A stretch of 6,242 nucleotides of DNA from CAZODA01 sp964578485 (GCA_964578485.1 CAZODA010000090.1:1-6242); one strand, 5' to 3'. Shown: positions 1 to 3,918, counted from the stretch's first letter. The notes: a model not told the origin generated them from the sequence alone. Translations and numbers: made by a program.

Positions 1-720
1 GCACGTAATGGGATTGATATTTTTGGCAAAAGAACCAGTGAAATGGCTTTGCATAAAGCCGGAATAGAGGGACAGGATTATCATAGTTTGGATGATTGGG
101 GCATGGATATTTTAAAAGTTGCCAACTCCCTTGGTGCAGGTGCTATTGCTATATCTTTTGATAATGAGGTCTATCGTGTTGGGCCGGCAGAAACAGCAGG
201 TTTTCGTTTGATTACGGAAGGAGCTGTTCGTTCAATTTTTGATCTTACTTTTGAAGGAGTTCCTGCAGGTGACAGATCTTATGATGTTGTACATAGAATT
301 TCAATTTATGCAGGTGAGCATTTTTATCGTTCCGCTGTTTTGCTGAGCCCTTTGCAAGGCGATGAGGTTCTTTATACCGGTATAGTTGATTTGGATGATT
401 TAGAATTATATGAATCACGAACAGCCGATTATATGTTGTTTGGAACTCATGGTAATCAAGCTATTGAAGGAGAAGTATTAGGCTTAGGTCTTATTATTCC
501 TTTAGATACTTATCTTCATCAGAATCCTGCTCCGGAAAGTGGCGATGGTGTTGTTCAAACCTATTTAACTGCACTTAAGCTTGAAGAAGGTCTTCCTTCT
601 GAATATGCCTTTTTTGCCGGTTGGGAATATCAGGATGAAGGCTTTAAAAGCTTTGAATATTTTAAAGAAATGTTAGCCAAAGCTGTTTATAAATTTGACG
701 ATAAAGCCTGGACAAAATAG
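1..720 (+). CDS. DUF4861 family protein, 3' part (5' end outside window)
   Basis: The reading frame is open from the first base, so the gene starts upstream of the window; the ATG at position 43 is internal because the preceding 14 codons (ARNGIDIFGKRTSE) read as ordinary family sequence. About 239 codons are visible, ending at TAG 718-720. I recognise the DUF4861 family from the stretch YHSLDDWGMDILKVANSLGAGAIA, given here as DYHSLDDWGMDILKV followed by ANSLGAGAIAIS, then a 'GAVRSIFDLTFEG' strand and a C-terminal FAGWEYQDEGF segment. Family members are secreted or periplasmic Bacteroidota proteins, often near polysaccharide-degradation genes; the biochemical role is unknown to me. No catalytic motif can be assigned. 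The signal peptide, if any, lies outside the window. A strong terminator follows within 50 bases, so this is the last gene of its transcript. I am sure of the coding call and fairly sure of the family. Confidence 0.85.
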   Translation, partial: ARNGIDIFGKRTSEMALHKAGIEGQDYHSLDDWGMDILKVANSLGAGAIAISFDNEVYRVGPAETAGFRLITEGAVRSIFDLTFEGVPAGDRSYDVVHRISIYAGEHFYRSAVLLSPLQGDEVLYTGIVDLDDLELYESRTADYMLFGTHGNQAIEGEVLGLGLIIPLDTYLHQNPAPESGDGVVQTYLTALKLEEGLPSEYAFFAGWEYQDEGFKSFEYFKEMLAKAVYKFDDKAWTK

Positions 721-766
721 TAAAAAACGTTTTTTTAATTTCTTGATTTAAGAAATTGTGCAAAAT

Positions 767-797
767 AAAAAAGCTGTCCCATAAGGGCAGCTTTTTT
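767..797 (+). terminator. Rho-independent terminator after the DUF4861 gene
   Basis: Six A (767-772), then GCTGTCCC (773-780), loop ATAA (781-784), GGGCAGC (785-791) and six T (792-797). The stem pairs CCC/GGG and GCTG/CAGC with one bulged T at 777, and the A and T tracts extend it. The A tract on the left also gives a U-run on the opposite strand, so it could act in both directions, although no minus-strand gene ends here. Confidence 0.88.
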
Positions 798-831
798 AAT
801 GTACTCAAAGCATTATCAGTCATCAGTAAAC

Positions 832-876
832 AGTTATCAGTAAATTAGTTATCAGTAAATTAGTTATCAGTAAACA
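832..876. repeat. Tandem repeat, 15-bp unit, three copies
   Basis: The unit AGTTATCAGTAAATT occurs at 832-846 and 847-861 without change, and a third copy at 862-876 ends in ACA instead of ATT. The flanking 811-831 contains further partial copies (CATTATCAGT, CATCAGTAAAC). Confidence 0.85.
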
Positions 877-944
877 GCCATCAGTTTTGGGTTTTGAGTT
901 TAGAGTTTCGGGTTTTGAGTTCAGGAAATGAAAAATGAAAAACT

Positions 945-967
945 CTCCTCCTTTTTTCAAGGAGGAG
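945..967. repeat. Perfect hairpin, 9-bp stem
   Basis: CTCCTCCTT (945-953) pairs with AAGGAGGAG (959-967) around the 5-base loop TTTTC. It lies at the left edge of the GC-rich hairpin block. A decayed relative may be the GCTCC/GGAGC pair near 3322-3344. It lacks a downstream T-run on the plus strand, so it is more likely a dispersed hairpin repeat than a terminator. Confidence 0.65.
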
Positions 968-1021
968 CACGCCAAGCACAATTTGAAATTATGTTTTTGG
1001 TTGAACAAAATGCTTGGCGGT

Positions 1022-1115
1022 GAAGCGAAGCGAAATCCCGGCTAACGCCGGTAGGCGTTTGACGGGATGGGTTTTTGAGCGAAGCGAAATCCCGTCGAGG
1101 CTTGCCGAATACGGG
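1022..1115. repeat. REP-like block of overlapping GC-rich hairpins
   Basis: Several structures lie side by side. The 16-bp word GCGAAGCGAAATCCCG is present twice (1025-1040 and 1079-1094). CCGGC/GCCGG (1038-1042/1047-1051) closes a TAAC loop. GACGGGAT (1061-1068) pairs with ATCCCGTC (1089-1096) around a 20-base loop. CCCGT (1091-1095) pairs with ACGGG (1111-1115) around the loop CGAGGCTTGCCGAAT. The last two hairpins share bases and are mutually exclusive. The G+C content contrasts sharply with the AT-rich surroundings, as expected of dispersed REP-type elements. No RAYT-type transposase is in the window. Confidence 0.7.
1068..1094 (+). repeat. Left arm of a perfect 27-bp inverted repeat bracketing hipBST
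   Basis: The 27 bases starting TGGGTTTTTGAGCG and ending AAATCCCG have an exact reverse complement at 3652-3678. The match stops at both ends: outside the left arm is GACGGGA, outside the right arm AAACTCTAAA. The arms are 2,557 bases apart and enclose the whole hipBST module plus part of each repeat field. Confidence 0.9.
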
Positions 1116-1183
1116 AGGAGTTAGTGCCTATAAATTCGTGATAATTAGGGTAATTCGTGGATAAATTTGCTAATCAACTAATT

Positions 1184-1218
1184 AATTCATAATTCATAAT
1201 TCATAATTCATAATTTAT
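1184..1218. repeat. Tandem repeat, 7-bp unit AATTCAT
   Basis: Four perfect copies (1184-1190, 1191-1197, 1198-1204, 1205-1211) are followed by an imperfect fifth copy, AATTTAT (1212-1218). It sits 20 bases upstream of the first hipB operator and could vary in length between strains, which would not alter the promoter itself. Confidence 0.85.
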
Positions 1219-1237
1219 AACTAATCTACTAATTATC

Positions 1238-1250
1238 ACATTATATTGTG
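1238..1250. promoter_or_regulatory. Upstream operator O1, probable HipB binding site
   Basis: ACATTATATTGTG is the exact reverse complement of the 13 bases at 1299-1311. The site is itself an imperfect palindrome of the form ACA-N6-TGT, as expected for an XRE dimer. It lies just upstream of the -33 element of the hipB promoter. Assignment to HipB rests on position and symmetry only; HipB-type antitoxins are known autorepressors binding palindromes in their own promoters. Confidence 0.7.
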
Positions 1251-1257
1251 ATTTGTA

Positions 1258-1288
1258 TTGCAAAATTGAAGTAAAAGCTCTAATTTTG
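1258..1288 (+). promoter_or_regulatory. hipBST promoter, Bacteroidota type
   Basis: The -7 element TAATTTTG (1281-1288) fits TAnnTTTG exactly, and TTG at 1258-1260 lies 20 bases upstream as a -33 element. The predicted start of transcription is near 1295, giving a leader of about 13 bases before the ATG at 1308. The promoter lies between the two operator copies, so repressor bound at one or both would block it. Confidence 0.68.
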
Positions 1289-1298
1289 ACTGTAAAAC

Positions 1299-1311
1299 CA
1301 CAATATAATGT
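1299..1311. promoter_or_regulatory. Downstream operator O2 overlapping the hipB start codon
   Basis: CACAATATAATGT is the inverted copy of O1. Bases 1308-1310 of this site are the hipB ATG, so the operator reaches into the coding region and spans the transcription start. The first to last base of the O1-O2 pair covers 74 bases. The overlap fixes this part of the mRNA to serve both as DNA-binding site and as translation start. Confidence 0.7.
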
Positions 1312-1514
1312 TAGTTGAGTCAATAGGAGAGACTATTAAAACCAGGCGTAAGGAATTAAACATTACGCAACCTCACTTAGCTGAATTAGCAAAAGTGAGT
1401 ACCAACACTATTTATAAAATTGAACGGGGTCTTGGGAATCCATCACTGGAGGTATTAGATAACTTAGCTGAAGTTTTGGGAATGGAATTAATCCTTAGAG
1501 TGAAGAAATATTAA
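1308..1514 (+). CDS. hipB: HipB-like XRE-family antitoxin and repressor
   Basis: This 68-residue protein is essentially one helix-turn-helix domain of the Cro/C1 (XRE) type. IKTRRKELNIT (10-20) is the first helix, TQPHLAELAKVS (20-31) with TNTIYKIERG (32-41) is the recognition unit, and PSLEVLDNLAEVLG (45-58) forms the last helices. It ends with a short hydrophobic strand, MELILRVKKY, like the dimerising strand of HipB proteins. In the family HipB dimers bind promoter palindromes and, in HipBST, help HipS control the kinase. The start is set by the promoter: transcription should begin near 1295 and no other in-frame ATG follows before the conserved region. There is no clear Shine-Dalgarno sequence. 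It is followed by hipS after 79 bases. The family is certain; the HipB role is inferred from the neighbouring hipS and hipT genes and the operators. Confidence 0.9.
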   Translation: MLVESIGETIKTRRKELNITQPHLAELAKVSTNTIYKIERGLGNPSLEVLDNLAEVLGMELILRVKKY

Positions 1515-1525
1515 TAAACAACAAA

Positions 1526-1544
1526 TTATAAAATAATTTTATAA
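1526..1544. other. AT-only perfect palindrome in the hipB-hipS gap
   Basis: TTATAAAAT (1526-1534) and ATTTTATAA (1536-1544) are perfect inverted copies around a single A at 1535. The 79-base gap between hipB and hipS is unusually long for this operon type, where genes usually abut. The palindrome could be a weak RNA hairpin that lowers read-through from hipB into hipS, or protect the 3' end of a hipB transcript, but an AT-only stem is weak and such sequences also arise by chance at this base composition. Confidence 0.4.
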
Positions 1545-1593
1545 GATAAACTCTTATACTCTTTTCATTTTTTATTTAAATCTATTTTCATCT

Positions 1594-1923
1594 ATGAGAG
1601 CATTGGAAATATACCGTAATGGAGTTTTAGCAGGAATACTGACAGAAGAAAATCCTAATCATTATGTTTTCAGGTATGACGATAATTATTTTAATAATAG
1701 TGATAAGCCTTCAATCAGTTTAACCTTGCCAAAAACGCAAAAAGAATACAGTAGCAGTTTTTTATTTCCTTTTTTCTTTAATATGTTGAGTGAAGGAGTA
1801 AACAGAAGACTTCAAAGCACACAATTGAGAATAGACGAAGAAGATAGTTTTGGTTTATTATCAGCGACAGCACAATACGATACAATTGGAGCTGTAACGG
1901 TAAAATCGATAGAGGCAATATGA
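1594..1923 (+). CDS. hipS: HipS-like antitoxin (free-standing HipA N-terminal subdomain 1)
   Basis: The 109-residue product matches the N-terminal subdomain of HipA kinases (Pfam Couple_hipA). It opens with the typical MRALEIYRNGVLAGILTEE strand pair (residues 1-19). SISLTLPKTQKEY follows (40-52), then the core FLFPFFFNMLSEG (56-68), corresponding to the 'FxNLLPEG' helix, and DSFGLLSATAQYDTIGAVTV (84-103). In ordinary HipA this domain is fused to the kinase. In the HipBST system of enteropathogenic E. coli O127:H6 it is a separate gene, HipS, and serves as the antitoxin that binds HipT. Length and gene order fit. The sequence contains no tryptophan, whereas a tryptophan (Trp65 in E. coli HipS, from memory) is reported to reach into the kinase. 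The stop codon overlaps the hipT start (ATGA, 1920-1923), which suggests translational coupling and a balanced ratio of the two proteins. Confidence 0.88.
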   Translation: MRALEIYRNGVLAGILTEENPNHYVFRYDDNYFNNSDKPSISLTLPKTQKEYSSSFLFPFFFNMLSEGVNRRLQSTQLRIDEEDSFGLLSATAQYDTIGAVTVKSIEAI

Positions 1924-2930
1924 ACTTAGATGAATTAAAATATTGTCCGGGAACTTTAGTCGAAGGATTTTCTACTTACAGTCCCGGTTGCTTGAGAAAT
2001 ATGTTTTACGGTAAAAAGGTGAGTCATATTTTACCCTATGAGACGCCGCGGCAAAGCGAAGAAGTGACCGAGCAGTTTATAGAGAATCGGAAACGCATTT
2101 CCATATCAGGAGTGCAGGAAAAACTGAGCTTTCTTTTGGAAAAAAACATTTTGCGCTTGACAAGAAAGGGTGAGCAGGGAAGCTATATACTCAAACCTAT
2201 CCCCAGAGATTTAAAAAAGGTTGACCAAGTGCCGGCCAATGAACATTTGACCATGCAAATAGCAAAACAGGTGTATAGATTGAATACGGCAGAAAATGCC
2301 TTAATCTTTTTTAAAAACGGTGATCCTGCATACATCACTAAACGATTTGATGTAAAAGATGATGGAAGCAGATGGGGCAAAGAAGATTTTGCCATCCTTG
2401 CAGGAAAAACAAAAGATAATGCAGGCGTAAATTTTAAATATGATTATAGTTATGAGGAAGCAGGATTACTTATACAGAAATTTGTTCCGGCATGGCGAGT
2501 TGAAGTTGAAAAATACTTTTCTTTGGTGGTTTTTAATTTTTTATTTTCAAATGGCGATGCTCACTTAAAAAATTTCTCCCTGCTTGAATCGTCTGGTGGA
2601 GACTATCTATTAAGTCCCGCTTATGATTTGATCAATACAAAGCTGCACATAGATGATACAGATTTTGCCTTTGAAAAAGGGCTGTTTGCTGACGAATATA
2701 AAAGTGAGTCATACAAGAAATTTGGTCATCCATCGAAAATTGATTTTATTGAATTTGCAAAGCGAATTGGGGTTAAAGAAAGCCGGATCGAGAAACTTTT
2801 GATTCCCTTTTTGGAAAAACAACCTTTAATGGAAAAATTGCTTAAATCTTCATTTTTAAACGAAGCTGAAAAACGAGGATATTTGTTGATGTATAATAGT
2901 AAAAGAAATCATTTAATTAGGGGGGAATAA
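1920..2930 (+). CDS. hipT: HipT-like serine/threonine kinase toxin (HipA without subdomain 1)
   Basis: This 336-residue protein carries the HipA_C kinase fold. RISISGVQEKLSF (59-71) is the Gly-rich loop region with an S-I-S motif (Ser61, Ser63), the likely autophosphorylation sites, equivalent to the SIS motif of E. coli HipT. SYILKPIP places the ATP-binding lysine at Lys92, NEH at 107-109 supplies the helix glutamate Glu108, and KRFD is at 141-144. NGDAHLKNFS (211-220) gives catalytic Asp213 and Mg-binding Asn218, and SPAYDL (232-237) gives Asp236 of the metal site. All key residues are present, so the kinase looks active. Known family members phosphorylate aminoacyl-tRNA synthetases: GltX for HipA, TrpS for E. 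coli HipT. The target here is unknown. The protein lacks subdomain 1, which HipS supplies; HipS plus HipT total 445 residues against about 440 in E. coli HipA. The first 45 residues (C9, C24, FYGKK, LPYE) resemble a degenerate zinc ribbon seen at the N terminus of other Bacteroidota HipA-like kinases. AGAGG at 1911-1915 is a weak ribosome site. Confidence 0.9.
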   Translation: MNLDELKYCPGTLVEGFSTYSPGCLRNMFYGKKVSHILPYETPRQSEEVTEQFIENRKRISISGVQEKLSFLLEKNILRLTRKGEQGSYILKPIPRDLKKVDQVPANEHLTMQIAKQVYRLNTAENALIFFKNGDPAYITKRFDVKDDGSRWGKEDFAILAGKTKDNAGVNFKYDYSYEEAGLLIQKFVPAWRVEVEKYFSLVVFNFLFSNGDAHLKNFSLLESSGGDYLLSPAYDLINTKLHIDDTDFAFEKGLFADEYKSESYKKFGHPSKIDFIEFAKRIGVKESRIEKLLIPFLEKQPLMEKLLKSSFLNEAEKRGYLLMYNSKRNHLIRGE

Positions 2931-2975
2931 TACACTTTTAAAAAATATTTCAATCAAAAGTTAAGTGCATTTTCC

Positions 2976-3045
2976 CATTTTCCATTCCTTCATTCCTTCA
3001 TTCCTTCATTTCCTAATCTGCTAATCAACTAATTTGCTAATTCAT
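2976..3045 (+). repeat. 70-bp direct repeat, copy 1
   Basis: This stretch, from CATTTTCCATTCC to GCTAATTCAT, matches 3074-3143 at 68 of 70 positions. The two differences are both C here and T in copy 2, inside the CATTCCTT-type subrepeats. Its first half is an internal tandem of the 8-base unit CATTCCTT; its second half is TCCTAATCTGCTAATCAACT and following bases. Confidence 0.9.
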
Positions 3046-3073
3046 TATTGTTCCTTGTTCCTTGATCATTTTT

Positions 3074-3143
3074 CATTTTCCATTTCTTCATTTCTTCATT
3101 CCTTCATTTCCTAATCTGCTAATCAACTAATTTGCTAATTCAT
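3074..3143 (+). repeat. 70-bp direct repeat, copy 2
   Basis: Second copy of the unit at 2976-3045, with a start-to-start distance of 98 bases and a 28-base spacer between copies. Near-identity over the full length points to a recent duplication. The word GCTAATCAACTAATT inside it (3118-3132) is also found upstream of hipBST at 1169-1183. Confidence 0.9.
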
Positions 3144-3234
3144 CATTTTTCATTTTTCATTGTTCATCGTTCCTTGTTCATTGTCAGTAAACAGTTATCA
3201 ATCATCAGTAAAGGACAGTTATCAACGAATAATC

Positions 3235-3262
3235 GTAGAGACGTTGCATGCAACGTCTTTTT
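3235..3262. repeat. Dispersed palindromic repeat (GTAGAGACGTTGCA type)
   Basis: AGACGTTGCATGCAACGTCT (3239-3258) is a perfect 20-bp palindrome, preceded by GTAG and followed by a T-run (3258-3262). From memory, the fuller form GTAGAGACGTTGCA plus its complement is an abundant dispersed palindrome in Bacteroidota and cyanobacteria; here the right arm is altered (TTTTTAC in place of CTCTAC). The T-run makes it look like a terminator, but no gene ends nearby on either strand. A second small palindrome, CGACATGTCG, follows at 3266-3275. Confidence 0.75.
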
Positions 3263-3410
3263 ACACGACATGTCGCGTCCGTTTCGGGTTTAGGGATTTC
3301 GCTGCGCTCAACCTTCGGACAGCTCCCCTTTAAAAGTGGAGCAGTAGGGGCGTTAAATTACCAAAATATGCGGGTTTTTATTTGCCAATTACATTTTGGA
3401 ACAGATACTA

Positions 3411-3533
3411 CGCCCTTTCAGGGCTAAGAGGGGGAGTGTATGCATACATAGGGCTACGCTTCGCTTCACCCTAACCTGTCCCGCCGAGGCTTGCCGAATG
3501 CGGGATGCTATGGTCTTGCGCCCTTGCAGGGCT
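3411..3533. repeat. Two-hairpin intergenic repeat element, interrupted
   Basis: The element is bounded by two matching hairpins: GCCCT-TTC-AGGGC (3412-3424) and GCCCT-TGC-AGGGC (3520-3532). Between them lies GGGCTACGCTTCGCTTCACC and then a separate hairpin unit (3473-3504). If that unit is removed, the phrase reads on as CACCCT joined to ATGCTATGGTC. In frame this gives SP-YAMVLRPCRADE, following YALSGLRGG upstream. I remember this pseudo-protein as a recurrent spurious ORF product of an intergenic repeat in Bacteroidota. The intact element would be about 91 bases from first to last base of this span. Confidence 0.6.
3473..3504. repeat. 32-bp hairpin unit, copy of the 1091-1115 hairpin
   Basis: The unit begins AACCTGT, followed by the stem CCCGC (3480-3484), loop CGAGGCTTGCCGAAT (3485-3499) and stem GCGGG (3500-3504). 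The same 15-base loop occurs at 1096-1110 inside a CCCGT/ACGGG stem, so the closing pair changed from C-G to T-A with both sides altered. AACCTGTCCCG is also the start of the hairpin at 3634-3655. Confidence 0.75.
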
Positions 3534-3602
3534 GATGAAAAGTTTAATTTCCTAATTAACTAATCACTTATAATTTATAACTTTTAACTAAACCCTAAAC
3601 TC

Positions 3603-3656
3603 TTCCCGTCTCACGCTCGCGCGGGAATACGGGAACCTGTCCCGTTGAAAACGGGA
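3603..3656. repeat. Pair of CCCGT/ACGGG hairpins
   Basis: TTCCCGT (3603-3609) pairs with ACGGGAA (3629-3635) around a 19-base GC-rich loop. Immediately after, TCCCGTT (3640-3646) pairs with AACGGGA (3650-3656) around GAA. The second unit starts with AACCTGTCCCG (3634-3644), as the unit at 3473 does, but has a minimal loop. They belong to the same hairpin class as 1061-1115 and 3473-3504. Confidence 0.7.
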
Positions 3657-3678
3657 TTTCGCTTCGCTCAAAAACCCA
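3652..3678 (-). repeat. Right arm of the perfect 27-bp inverted repeat
   Basis: Exact reverse complement of 1068-1094. It starts inside the right stem of the 3640-3656 hairpin and runs into the 14-bp tandem repeat. Confidence 0.9.
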
Positions 3679-3702
3679 AAACTCTAAACCCAAAACTCTA
3701 AA
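3675..3702. repeat. 14-bp tandem repeat CCCAAAACTCTAAA, two copies
   Basis: Copies at 3675-3688 and 3689-3702 are identical; a third begins with CCC at 3703. Related words AAACCCTAAACTCTT lie at 3591-3605. The reverse complement of the phrase resembles the GGGTTTTGAGTTTAGAGTTT stretch upstream of hipBST (889-908). Confidence 0.8.
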
Positions 3703-3863
3703 CCCTTTCTAAACGACGAAGTCCTAAACATTCTCAACGTTCCACTGATTCATTTTTCATTGTTCCTTGTTCCTCTGGTGTTAGTGTTAAGCAGTTGTTA
3801 TTGAGTGTTGTATGGGGTTTTAACACTTTATTGGCAAGAGATTGTCATTATTTTTCAATGAAC

Positions 3864-3896
3864 TTTAATTTAAAGTGAATTTTATATTTAACTTTG
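3864..3896 (+). promoter_or_regulatory. Promoter of the pRiA4b ORF-3-like gene
   Basis: TAACTTTG (3889-3896) fits the Bacteroidota -7 element TAnnTTTG. TTTA at 3864-3867 lies 21 bases upstream as a weak -33 element. Transcription would start near 3903, leaving a leader of about 16 bases before the ATG at 3919, much like the hipBST promoter. Confidence 0.55.
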
Positions 3897-3918
3897 CATT
3901 TTTGAATTAATTGCTATT

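Larger units (their letters stand above)
801..1236. repeat. Non-coding repeat field upstream of hipBST
   Basis: No gene is supported here. The stretch is built from short recurring phrases. It starts with TCAGTAAACAGTTATCA (823-839, found again exactly at 3184-3200). Next come GGGTTTTGAGTT/TAGAGTTT phrases (889-920), whose reverse complements recur at 3675-3702, and AATGAAAAATGAAAAA (927-942), whose reverse complement recurs at 3146-3161. GC-rich hairpins follow (945-1115), then GCTAATCAACTAATT (1169-1183, again at 3020-3034 and 3118-3132), then a 7-bp tandem repeat. The only minus-strand ORF across it translates tandem repeats. Similar mosaics are familiar between genes in some Bacteroidota genomes; their role is unknown. 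Confidence 0.75.
2931..3863. repeat. Non-coding repeat field downstream of hipBST
   Basis: About 930 bases hold no supportable gene. In order they contain a poor hairpin after hipT (ACTTTT 2934-2939 with AAAAGT 2956-2961), too weak to call a terminator; two 70-bp direct repeats; TCAGTAAACAGTTATCA (3184-3200, same as 823-839); and a 20-bp palindrome (3239-3258). A two-hairpin element follows (3411-3533), then CCCG/CGGG hairpins (3603-3656) and a 14-bp tandem repeat. GTTCCTTGTTC occurs three times (3050-3060, 3169-3179, 3762-3772) and CATTTTTCATTGTTC twice (3151-3165, 3751-3765). Near the right end AGTGTTAA (3783-3790) and TTAACACT (3820-3827) form an inverted pair. The content matches the field at 801-1236. 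Confidence 0.75.

Noticed and set aside
823..1008. Minus-strand ORF of 61 codons
   Set aside because: It is a translation of the 15-bp tandem repeat (ITNLLITNLLIT) and a hairpin, with no family resemblance or start signals.
2183..2395. Minus-strand ORF of 70 codons
   Set aside because: It lies wholly opposite the conserved kinase region of hipT and shows no recognisable features.
1594..2930. hipS and hipT as one hipA gene broken by a frameshift
   Set aside because: The two frames meet in a clean ATGA stop/start overlap, hipT has its own N-terminal segment before the kinase core, and both lengths match known separate HipS and HipT proteins.
2976..3143. CRISPR array
   Set aside because: There are only two repeat copies of 70 bases, internally repetitive, with one 28-base spacer and no cas genes.
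3406..3474. Open frame reading YALSGLRGGVYAYIG and so on as a small gene fragment
   Set aside because: There is no start codon or promoter; I recall the same string as a recurring spurious product of an intergenic repeat, and the DNA is explained by paired hairpins.
1068..3678. Composite transposon with 27-bp terminal inverted repeats
   Set aside because: No transposase lies between the arms, no target duplication flanks them, and each arm is embedded in larger repeat arrays rather than at a clear boundary.
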